NCBI GenBank assembly: GCA_016714085.1 | Contig: JADJNW010000023.1 | Location: forward strand, 1-11,811 | Source of the DNA: Saprospiraceae bacterium | GTDB taxonomy: Bacteria; Bacteroidota; Bacteroidia; Chitinophagales; Saprospiraceae | Direction: 5' to 3' | Length of the DNA stretch: 11,811 nucleotides | Shown here: one piece after another, positions 1 through 6,166 of the stretch | Layout of the letters: every line of letters begins with the position of its first letter | Position numbering within the stretch: the first letter of the stretch is position 1 | Translations under genes and position numbers: made by a program | Notes under the pieces: generated by a model | The model's input: only the letters and a program-made list of their open reading frames with translations | What the model was told of the DNA's origin: nothing | Database searches by the model: none

Positions 1-516
1 CAGATTCCAGCAAAGCCCCAGACTCTGCCATTTCGTTATAATCCAGGAACACCGTTGCGCTGCGATATAGGTTAAAGCCAAAAATCGAACCCCAGTCATT
101 CATGGCTCTTGCTTCCAGAGTACCTGCATCATTTTATGAAAGGAAATCGATGAAATATCGAAGGTCTTGAGCATCCATTCGTGATTGAGATCAGTATATT
201 CCTTGCCTTTGCGCACATTGAGCGACATACCAATGGAGTGCAATACAAAATCTGGTTTTCCGCCCAGGGCTTCTTGTGACTTAGTGAATAGATTTGCTAA
301 ATCGTCCATCGAAGTTGCGTCTGCAGGAATAATTTCTGCATGGAGCTTTTCACCCAATTTGTTAATCTCACCAAAGCGCATTGCCACAGGAGCATTTGTC
401 AGGGTAATTTTGCACCTTCTTCTACCACGCGTTCTGCTACTTTCCATGCGATAGATTTTTTCGTCCAAAGCGCCAAAAACGACGCCTCTTTTTCCTTGCA
501 ATAAATTGTTTGCCAT
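1..516 (-). CDS. fabI: Enoyl-[acyl-carrier-protein] reductase FabI, 3' end outside window, frameshifted
   Basis: FabI reduces enoyl-ACP with NADH in the last step of each fatty-acid elongation cycle, in the cytoplasm. The start (MANNLLQGKRGVVFGALDEK) matches the FabI N-terminus with its nucleotide-binding loop. TLTNAPVAMRFGEIN, AEIIPADATS and DFVLHSIGMS are strongly conserved FabI segments. At least five single-base indels are visible: an extra T in the T6 at 456-461, a missing T in the T4 at 408-411 (these two compensate, scrambling the residues between), a missing base near 105, an extra A in the A5 at 80-84, and a missing base near 53. Restored, the 3' part reads AMNDWGSILALTYIAAQR and DYNEMAES, with the two active-site region tyrosines. 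The residue at the Y-x6-K lysine position reads Gly (GGG) near 16-18. The gene starts 76 bp after the recN stop on the same strand, so co-transcription is likely. The identification is near certain; the reading frame as given is not. Confidence 0.95.
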
Positions 517-522
517 GTTTTT

Positions 523-548
523 AGTTTCAGGTTTGAAAGTTTCAGGTT
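523..548. repeat. Short direct repeat between recN and fabI
   Basis: The 11-mer AGTTTCAGGTT occurs at 523-533 and again at 538-548, giving a 15-bp period just upstream of the fabI start. It lies in the recN-fabI spacer. No function is evident; short tandem repeats of this kind are common in AT-rich Bacteroidetes spacers (recollection, not searched). Confidence 0.6.
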
Positions 549-592
549 GGAGGTTAAAATTTACAACTTCAGCAGAACATATAACTTTAATA

Positions 593-2244
593 TTATGCTT
601 CTATCAATTGTCGTGCATTCTCAATCGCTGCATCGCTTGGCGGATTCTGGCTCAGCATGGTCGCAATCGCCCGGAATGCGTTCGTCTTTGTTCAACTCCC
701 GTACTTTTGTGATAACCCGATCATCTTTTCCACTTTGTAGGCGAAATAATGCGCATCTGCCTTGGATGCCACCTGCGGCGAGTGCGTGATCGTTACCACT
801 TGATGCTGATTCGATAACTTTCGCAAAATATTGCCCATCCGCAAAGGCTACATCCCCGGAAACGCCGACATCAATTTCGTCGAAAATCAATGTTGGCAAT
901 GGAATTCCGCCTGGCAACCAAAGATTTTGTCACCAAAGTCAAGCGCGCCAATTCTCCGCCGGAAATCGTCTTTGATCATTTGCAGGCGGCTGCCTTTAGT
1001 GGCTGCAAATGAAAATTTAATTCATCAAGCCCGTTGGATAAGAGTGCTTCCAATTTCCGCATATCCACTTTGAGTACCGCGTATTCCATCGAAAGTTGGG
1101 AAAGCATTTCTTTTACCTTGTTTTCAAAATCTGGCACGACCAAATAACGCCGCTCACTCAACATTTGCGCCACATCCCAGAGATGCGTCTCCTGCTCGGC
1201 AATGCGCTTTCGCAATGTTTCAATCTCGGTAGAAAGGTCGCCAAATCCACCCAATTGCTCCTGCAAATTCTCTTGAATATCAATCAATTCCTTGACCGAC
1301 GCGACGCGATGTTTATTTTGCAAACGATAAATCAAATCCAGGCGATTCTGAATCTCGGTGATACGCTCAGGATCATACTCGGTTTGCTCCGCGATTTCTT
1401 CAAATTCCCCGGAAATATCTTTTAATTCCTCGACTAAGCCATCGTAGCGCTCACTCAGCCGCTGCATTCTTTGCTCAAATTTGCTCACCTGATGCAATCG
1501 AATGCTTAATTCTTCCATCTGGCTCACCAAAGATTGCTCGTTTTCACTCAAATATTGGAAAGCCGCGTTCATGGTGCGCTTGATCTCTTCGGCATTGGAA
1601 AGCACCGCTATTTCTTGCTCAGGCGTTCTTGCTCACCATCTACAAGTTCGGCTTTGTTAAATTCTTCTAATTGAAATTGCAAAATTCCACTTCTTTCGAG
1701 GAAGCTTCATTTCTATGGATCAAATTTTCCAGACGGCGCTTATCTGTTACATATTGGCGATATCTTCTTCGTAGCCAGCGCCAATCTTTTTATTATCAGC
1801 CAGCGCATCAATCATCCTGAGTTGAAAAGAAACATTATGAATATCAAGCGTATCAAATTGCTGATGCAGATCAAGCAGCGCGCTACTCAGTTGCTGCAAG
1901 ACATTCAGATTGACCGGAGAGTCGTTGATAAACGCACGAGATTTGCCGGAAGGCAGAATTTCACGGCGGATGACGGTCTCATCATCGTATTCGATATCAT
2001 TATCAATAAAAAAAGCCTTCAATTCGTAAGTTCGGATGTCGAATTGCGCTTCGACGACGCATTTTTCTGCTTCGTTGTACAAAGATTTGGTGTCGGCGCG
2101 ATTGCCCATAATCATGCCAAGCGCCCCCAACAGAATAGATTTACCCGCGCCGGTTTCTCCGGTAATAACGGTCAAACCCTCGGAAAAGTTGACTTCCAGC
2201 GATTCGATTATAGCGTAATTTCGGATATGCAGACTTTTGATCAT
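593..2244 (-). CDS. recN: DNA repair protein RecN, multiple frameshifts
   Basis: RecN is an SMC-like ATPase that acts in double-strand-break repair. The N-terminal ATPase half is seen in MIKSLHIRNYAIIESLEVNF and the Walker A GETGAGKS (residues 29-36). A long coiled-coil middle is encoded by about 976-1740 (heptad-rich Glu/Leu/Arg). The ABC signature SGGELARLTLV near 955 and Walker B LIFDEIDVGVSG near 870-900 form the C-terminal half. The frame is broken at about nine places: missing bases near 1752, 1685, 1622, 1011 and 729, two missing near 966, and extra bases near 916, 847 and 671. Correcting these gives one frame of about 551 residues, the usual RecN length, ending AIENARQLIEA with TAA at 593-595. 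The first start, 2244, matches the family N-terminus exactly. RecN is conserved, so sequencing error is a better explanation than decay. fabI follows on the same strand. Confidence 0.95.
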
Positions 2245-2269
2245 CGTTTTCTGGACACCGCGTTTGCCG

Positions 2270-2277
2270 CAAAGTTA
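2270..2277 (-). promoter_or_regulatory. Possible Bacteroidetes -7 promoter element for recN-fabI
   Basis: Read on the minus strand the site is TAACTTTG, matching the Bacteroidetes -7 pattern TAnnTTTG. It would place the transcript start roughly 20 bases before the recN ATG at 2244. No good TTTG element is found at the usual -33 distance, so this is a weak prediction. Confidence 0.35.
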
Positions 2278-2363
2278 ACAAACACTTTGAAAAGTTTTTT
2301 TAAACAAAAAGTTGTGCCAAGATAATTTAAATTTTACTTTTCAAAATATACTGATTTTATTTT

Positions 2364-3194
2364 TCACTTGATCTGAATATGTAAATGATCATCATGTCTT
2401 GCAGCCTGGCAACCATGAAAGCGAATTTTATTATTTGTAAGTTTCATACGGGTTTTAAGATGTGGTTCAATCAGCATTTTATGAATTTGCGACTCTTTTG
2501 CTAATATCTGAATAAATGTTTTGGTGCGCTTTTCATCAAATAAAAATTGGTGCTTGCGATGAATCAAGCCCATAAAACGATTTATATCATATTGCCAATA
2601 TCCTTTGGATTTACATATAGCGGTTTGATTAATTTCTCCTTCACGAGGCGACTCAAAAACACCGTAACCAGTGAAGGAAGGCTTACTGTTACTAGGTTTC
2701 CCTGATTTTTTATACAGATAAAAAAAACTTATGTCTAATTTTTTTCCATCATCATGACTCAAATGCGGCAAGAGCGGAAATTTATTCCAAAAAGGGAAAT
2801 TAGCATCCAAATAATAAATTTTAGTGCCTGGAAATATTATATTCATTTCTTCAGCGCTACGCACCATTGCCTCTTTTAATGCGGGTTTTACATAATGCCT
2901 ATTTAGCAAGCAGTACCCAATATTAGCAGGTTTTAAATATGTATTTGAAAAAACAGGCAGCGGCACACGCCCAAATAGAGCAGCTATAATAGGAATGATT
3001 AAAAAAGTCATTAAGTTATAAAATAAAATAGCAAATGTAATTTTGATTAAATTTCTTGTAATACCAGGTTTAATTCTCAGATTAATAAAGTAAAAAATTG
3101 GCAGCAAAAGCAATAGAATAAGCCCACCCACTTGGGTTAGAATCGTTAAAAAACTAAATAAAAATAGCCATCCAAAGATTCGGAGCAATTTCAT
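2364..3194 (-). CDS. Membrane-anchored LAS-type (MepA/M15-like) zinc peptidase, putative murein hydrolase
   Basis: 276 residues, uninterrupted. The N-terminus has two hydrophobic segments (about residues 5-38 and 47-74) predicted to anchor the protein in the inner membrane. The C-terminal two thirds carry the zinc-ligand pattern of LAS metallopeptidases: His147 and Asp154 in LSHDDGKKLDIS (H-x6-D) and the H-x-H pair His270/His272 in RHDDHLHIQIK. This resembles MepA, where SH-x2-G and DDHxHVR supply the zinc ligands. LAS enzymes cut D-Ala peptide bonds in peptidoglycan, so a cell-wall role is a fair inference; activity and substrate are unknown. The H-x-H lies within seven residues of the C-terminus, which is typical. 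The gene is visibly more AT-rich than recN and the Tricorn gene and has no frameshift, unlike them. It stands alone: recN follows 119 bp later and the next upstream gene is divergent. Confidence 0.8.
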   Translation of the reverse strand: MKLLRIFGWLFLFSFLTILTQVGGLILLLLLPIFYFINLRIKPGITRNLIKITFAILFYNLMTFLIIPIIAALFGRVPLPVFSNTYLKPANIGYCLLNRHYVKPALKEAMVRSAEEMNIIFPGTKIYYLDANFPFWNKFPLLPHLSHDDGKKLDISFFYLYKKSGKPSNSKPSFTGYGVFESPREGEINQTAICKSKGYWQYDINRFMGLIHRKHQFLFDEKRTKTFIQILAKESQIHKMLIEPHLKTRMKLTNNKIRFHGCQAARHDDHLHIQIK

Positions 3195-3423
3195 AAAGCA
3201 AGATTTGAAGAAAAGATAATCTAAAATACTGTTTTCTTCTTATAGCATACATAATATTTCTGTAAGAATTTTATAAAATATATCAAATTATCAGCTAAGG
3301 AGATCAAATAATGCTTTGTTAAACCTTTCCTCTTTGCCAATAAGCAAAAAGATAGTAGTTTTACTCCGCCTTTATCATCAAACGAGCGGGGCTTCTCTAA
3401 TTTCAATCTAAATTGTAAACCGT

Positions 3424-3843
3424 ATGAGAGACGCAATGTTAATTCTACACTTCATTGGCTTGGCCATGGGAGTTGGTACAAGCATAGGATTTATGTTTCT
3501 GGGCATGGCAAGCGCCAAAATGGAAAAAAGCGAAGCATTAAAATTCACCGTAAACTCTTTCGCCCTTAGCAAAATGGGACAAATCGGTCTGGTATTACTG
3601 GTACTTTCCGGTGGCTACCTGATGACCCCGTATTGGAAAACGCTTCCGCAAATGCCATTATTAATAACAAAATTGGTACTGGTATTGGTGCTGGGGGCTT
3701 TGGTGGGCATTATTAGCTCAAAAGCCAGAAAAGCCAAAACAGGAGACACCGAAGCCGAACTAAAGAAAATAGCGCCTTTCGGAAGAATTTCTTTATTGGT
3801 TGGCTTAGCGATTGTGATTCTGGCGGTGCTGATATTTCATTAA
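3424..3843 (+). CDS. Small four-helix membrane protein of unknown function
   Basis: 139 residues and intact. Four hydrophobic segments lie at about residues 5-28 (LILHFIGLAMGVGTSIGFMF), 52-68 (MGQIGLVLLVLSGGYLM), 79-99 (LITKLVLVLVLGALVGII) and 121-139. A charged Lys/Glu-rich loop (KARKAKTGDTEAELKK) separates the last two. The pattern LHFIGLAMGVG, then SKMGQIGL, then YLMTPYWK, resembles a hypothetical integral membrane family that I recall from Bacteroidetes, but I cannot name a function. The second Met at 3436 (MLILHFIGLAMG) is an alternative start: GAGAG lies about six bases upstream of it and the first four residues are not hydrophobic. It is transcribed away from the peptidase gene at 2364-3194 and is single. 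Followed by two hairpins that may end its transcript. Confidence 0.8.
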   Translation: MRDAMLILHFIGLAMGVGTSIGFMFLGMASAKMEKSEALKFTVNSFALSKMGQIGLVLLVLSGGYLMTPYWKTLPQMPLLITKLVLVLVLGALVGIISSKARKAKTGDTEAELKKIAPFGRISLLVGLAIVILAVLIFH

Positions 3844-3852
3844 CGCATTTCC

Positions 3853-3874
3853 AAAACGGAAAGCCTGGCGTTTT
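3853..3874 (+). terminator. Weak hairpin after the membrane protein gene
   Basis: AAAACG (3853-3858) and CGTTTT (3869-3874) form a six-pair stem with a ten-base loop, starting 10 bases after the stop codon. The right arm ends in a short T run, but there is no long U tract, so termination is only possible, not shown. Confidence 0.3.
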
Positions 3875-3909
3875 AAAAGAGCATATTTTAATACGCTAGC
3901 GCAGTCAGC

Positions 3910-3936
3910 GGCATTCCCAGTCTACTTGGGGATGCC
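3910..3936. terminator. Nine-pair hairpin in the 3844-4199 spacer
   Basis: GGCATTCCC (3910-3918) pairs with GGGGATGCC (3928-3936) with one G-T pair and a nine-base loop. It is much more GC-rich than its surroundings. There is no T tract, so it may be a processing or terminator structure of the upstream gene. Apart from this, the palindrome CACCAATTTGGTG (3998-4010) and the promoter below, the 356-bp spacer shows no gene. Confidence 0.35.
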
Positions 3937-4022
3937 TTAATACAATTATGGATGGCATGAATCATATCCAGGGCATGCTATATGCAACACAAGGAATCAC
4001 CAATTTGGTGAGCAAAGATTTA

Positions 4023-4054
4023 TTTGCACCGTATCAATTTTTTGTTTATCTTTG
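4023..4054 (+). promoter_or_regulatory. Bacteroidetes-type promoter for the RRM gene
   Basis: TTTG at 4023-4026 and TATCTTTG at 4047-4054, separated by 20 bases, fit the Bacteroidetes housekeeping pattern TTTG - about 19-21 - TAnnTTTG. Transcription would start near 4061, leaving a leader of about 140 bases before the RRM start at 4200. This is the best promoter match in the window. Confidence 0.6.
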
Positions 4055-4060
4055 CAACAT

Positions 4061-4199
4061 CATTTGGTACAATGTTTATCATTTCAGTTTAGCAAGTCTA
4101 ATTTTAACCTTTCTCTGAAATCTTAAAACCATTCTTCGCTACGCTTTCCTGATTCCATTCAAATGGATTATTCGATTTTTTCACTTTTAATTTTTTCTA
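4061..4199 (+). promoter_or_regulatory. Long 5' leader of the RRM gene with a small hairpin
   Basis: If the promoter at 4023-4054 is used, about 140 bases of AT-rich leader precede the RRM coding region. A hairpin TCCATT/AATGGA with a CA loop lies at 4154-4167. Long structured leaders are known for cold-inducible RNA-binding protein genes in other bacteria; a temperature role here is only an inference. I recognise no known riboswitch. Confidence 0.3.
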
Positions 4200-4509
4200 A
4201 TGAATATTTTTTGTAGCAAAATTAAATTTTCAGACGCAGTCTGATGATATGCAATCAGCTTTTGAAGCCTACGGAGCAGTAGATTCTGCCAAAGTGATCA
4301 TGGATCAATTTTCTGGCAAGTCGAAAGGCTTTGGCTTTGTAGAAATGCCCAACGATGATGAAGCAAAGAACGCCATCAGAGCGCTCAACGACAGTGACCT
4401 GGACGGCAACACCATTGTAGTGAAGGAAGCTGAACCGCGTGAAAATCGCAACAGTGGCGGCAACCGCGGTGGCGGTGGCGGCGGAAACTACAACCGTAAC
4501 AGATACTAA
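4200..4509 (+). CDS. RRM-domain RNA-binding protein with Gly/Arg-rich tail, one frameshift near start
   Basis: About 102 residues after correction. The ATG at 4200 opens MNIF, but one extra T in the T6 at 4207-4212 shifts the frame. Removing it gives MNIFVAKLNFQTQSDDMQ joined to the clear downstream frame (first internal ATG 4249). The single RRM has RNP2 IFVAKL near residues 3-8 and RNP1 KSKGFGFVEM near residues 40-50, the aromatic RNA-contact positions being intact. The tail (about residues 80-102) is rich in Gly, Asn and Arg. Such short single-RRM Gly-rich proteins bind RNA and are often cold-induced in cyanobacteria and Bacteroidetes; that is family knowledge, not shown here. The gene has its own promoter and terminator, so it is monocistronic. 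An annotation starting at 4249 would lose RNP2. Confidence 0.92.
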
Positions 4510-4532
4510 TTTTTTAGTAACGATACCGTAAT

Positions 4533-4574
4533 AAGACCTCTTTCGATTCCCGTCGGAAGGGGTCTTTTGTTTTT
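4533..4574 (+). terminator. Intrinsic terminator of the RRM gene
   Basis: AAGACCTCTTTCGA (4533-4546) pairs with TCGGAAGGGGTCTT (4553-4566) in a 14-pair stem with three G-T pairs and a six-base loop, followed by TTGTTTTT. It begins 23 bases after the RRM stop codon. A clear rho-independent terminator. Confidence 0.85.
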
Positions 4575-4592
4575 AAGGATAAGGCATCCTAT

Positions 4593-4632
4593 CGCTGCGC
4601 AGCGGGCAATAAAGTACTGTCGGCTTCAGCCG
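4593..4632. repeat. Two GC-rich palindromes, REP-like
   Basis: CGCTGCGCAGCG (4593-4604) is a perfect 12-base palindrome, and CGGCTTCAGCCG (4621-4632) is a five-pair hairpin with a TC loop. They are spaced 16 bases apart in otherwise AT-rich non-coding DNA. The pairing and GC content suggest a REP-like element, unrelated in sequence to the AACCTATAAGGTT palindromes further on. Copies elsewhere in the genome were not searched. Confidence 0.4.
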
Positions 4633-4759
4633 CCATGGTGGTCGGTAACTAAAGACGACTTTCTCAAAGCGATATTTTTCGGTCAAAACGTTGTCGATGG
4701 CTTTGTTGCTACTTTTAGGCTACATGAAGAGCTTGTCAGCCTTGCTGCCTTGCAAACCG

Positions 4760-4846
4760 CTAAGAAAAAAAGCTGATCAATGCACATAAAATGAGCAGGA
4801 TGACAAGCAGGACATTTTTGACGATTACTTCCATATTTGTTTTCAT
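4760..4846 (-). CDS. Possible small single-helix membrane peptide (doubtful)
   Basis: A 28-codon frame reads MKTNMEVIVKNVLLVILLIL and then CALISFFS: a short charged start and one strong hydrophobic helix. It ends just after an A7/T7 homopolymer (4764-4770). If one base there is extra, as in several other homopolymers of this window, the frame would continue through SGLQGSKADKLFM to a stop, 41 residues in all. No promoter or ribosome site supports it, and homology is unknown. Listed because the region 4575-4989 has no other coding candidate. Confidence 0.25.
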   Translation of the reverse strand: MKTNMEVIVKNVLLVILLILCALISFFS

Positions 4847-4865
4847 GTCGGGTGGTATTTTGGTG

Positions 4866-4921
4866 CCAAACCGAATGCTTTTGATTTGAGCTTTTATAAA
4901 TAAAGACGATACCAAACCGAA
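4866..4921. repeat. Ten-base direct repeat
   Basis: CCAAACCGAA occurs at 4866-4875 and 4912-4921. The first copy is also the right arm of TTTGG-TG-CCAAA. Nothing else is recognisable between 4850 and 4989. Confidence 0.4.
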
Positions 4922-4989
4922 AAGGGTTAGGGGTCGAACGCGCTTACTCTACGAATGAACGCTTTTGAAAGATCAAAGAAGACCTTTTG

Positions 4990-5493
4990 AGGCTGTTTTG
5001 CTATTCTATCGCCCACCTTTTCTCTTACATCAGCCAATTCAAATCTTCTGGAAGCAAGCTATAGCGATTGGGAAGGCTTTTTTAATATTCCGATTGGCTT
5101 ATTTATAACTCAATTAGGCTGCTGAAACATTCTGTGAGGATATTTGAATGCTCTACAAGGATCATAGAATATTCTAACAGGCTTATTTTGTATTAAATAT
5201 ATTATTTTTTGTTTCAAAATAGGCGTATTTTGTTTTCGGATACCCTCCTTTAATATTATAGTACCCTATTTTTGTATTAAAATCTACGATTTTTGTATTA
5301 AATCTGTCGAATTTTGTTTTCCAGGAGGGTGTTAGAACGTTATAGGAGGGTCATTTACTATTCAAATAGGGTCGTAGAATATTCTGAAAGGGTATTTGAA
5401 TGCTATAAGAGGCTGGTAGAACGTTCTAAGCGGGTGTTTTACTATTTTATTAGCCTATCTGAGTATTCAGAAAGCCTATCCTAATAAAAAAAG
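4990..5493. repeat. Degenerate tandem array, exact 21-bp period
   Basis: From 4990 the sequence divides into consecutive 21-bp units (starts 4990, 5011, 5032, and so on to 5473) with no insertion or deletion over at least 23 units. The consensus unit begins AGG, then two NTN triplets, then a dyad core like GAATATTC, and ends TAA/GAA. Cores include GAATATTC (units at 5158 and 5368), GAACGTTC (5410) and GAATGCTC/GAATGCTA (5137, 5389). Units at 5158 and 5368 agree at 17 of 21 bases. The centre (5179-5325) is a T-rich subtype with TTTTGTATTAAA or TTTTGTTTTC. The first four units are the weakest. Read on the plus strand in phase, each unit is seven codons, roughly Arg-Val/Leu-Phe/Val-Glu-Tyr-Ser-Asn, but stops occur in the units at 5053, 5074, 5179, 5242, 5263, 5284 and 5473. 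The stretch 5302-5484 is open (60 codons, no ATG). Not a CRISPR: there is no constant repeat with unrelated spacers. Confidence 0.85.
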
Positions 5494-5519
5494 AGCCATC
5501 CACAACATTGCAGATGGTT
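5494..5519. terminator. Weak hairpin at the end of the 21-bp array
   Basis: AGCCATC (5494-5500) and GATGGTT (5513-5519) form a seven-pair stem with one G-T pair and a 12-base loop. A7 precedes it and a T-rich run (5527-5531) follows a few bases later, so it could be a weak bidirectional terminator. No gene that needs it is certain on the plus strand. Confidence 0.3.
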
Positions 5520-5531
5520 TACGCAATTTTT

Positions 5532-5565
5532 AAACCTATAAGGTTTTCAAAAACCTTATAGGTTT
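5532..5565. repeat. REP-like hairpin, copy 1
   Basis: AAACCTATAAGGTTTT (5532-5547) pairs perfectly over 16 bases with AAAACCTTATAGGTTT (5550-5565), loop CA. It lies just after the transposase stop, so it may also act on the 3' end of that minus-strand transcript. Confidence 0.9.
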
Positions 5566-5567
5566 GA

Positions 5568-6143
5568 TTACATGAATTCCCAATCTTCTTGCAGCGGCAT
5601 CAAATCATTTCTATGGAGCAACCAGAATTGGTCTTCACCGCCAAACCATTCAATTACTTCTTTGCGTCGCAATTGAGTTTGCTTTGCTGATAAAAAGGCA
5701 TGGTAGGAAGAAAATGTCCATTCTTCCATGTACTGACAGAAACCATGATGCACAGGGTTCTGATGTATGTAATTGACGAACATTAAATAACCGTTGTTTG
5801 TTATGGCTATTCGTTTGGTATAATCTTCAAATAAGCGCCACGTCGATCAAATCTGCGGAGCAAGCCATTCAAAAAGTTGCTCATTTCTACCCATTCTATG
5901 AATGTCTTCCTTAAAGCTGGGAAGTTTTGCTAATTCAGACAAACTTTTTACTTTGATAAGAAAATGGAAATGATTGGGCATCAGACAATAAGCATAAGTA
6001 TCCCAGAGCGGATGCATATATTGACTATATTTTTGCAGGAAGTAAACATAATTATCATTTTGGCGAAAAAGATATTCATGCCCTACTACATGATTGAAGA
6101 CATGATAAAATAGCTCCGGCTGGAAAGAATCGTAATATTTCAT
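5568..6143 (-). CDS. REP-associated tyrosine transposase (Y1/HUH family), frame disrupted, probably inactive
   Basis: The N-terminal frame (5847-6143) opens MKYYDSFQPELFYHVFNHVV and holds the HUH motif MPNHFHFLIK with His58-Phe-His60 (near 5964-5972). The C-terminal frame (5568-5783) holds VNYIHQNPVHHGF and WTFSSYHAF, both typical of the family. Between them an in-frame TGA (5847-5849) interrupts. An extra base near 5900 and a missing base near 5832 restore one 191-residue protein through WVEMSNFLNGLLRRF, DRRGALFEDYTKRIAIT. In this family the helix after the HUH motif normally reads like SNFFNAYxKxxNK and supplies the catalytic Tyr; here the equivalent segment is shorter and shows no Tyr. HUH enzymes of this class cut single-stranded DNA at palindromes. 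Loss of the Tyr would make it a relic, but sequence error is not excluded. Confidence 0.85.
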
Positions 6144-6166
6144 ACTGCGTAAATTTGATACTAGTA

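Noticed and set aside
593..2244. Programmed ribosomal frameshifting in recN
   Set aside because: There are about nine unrelated breaks of both signs with no common slippery site; sequence error explains them better.
1822..2325. Plus-strand 167-codon ORF
   Set aside because: It is antisense to the Walker A half of recN, which is certain by homology.
3221..3436. Minus-strand 71-codon ORF overlapping the membrane protein start
   Set aside because: Low-complexity AT-rich spacer with a Lys/Leu/Phe-rich translation and no motif; overlaps the promoter region of a better-supported gene.
4567..4776. Plus-strand 69-codon ORF
   Set aside because: It starts inside the terminator of the RRM gene, runs through the palindromes and shows no family features.
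4990..5493. CRISPR array
   Set aside because: The 21-bp units are contiguous and all diverged; there is no constant repeat alternating with unrelated spacers, and no cas gene is present.
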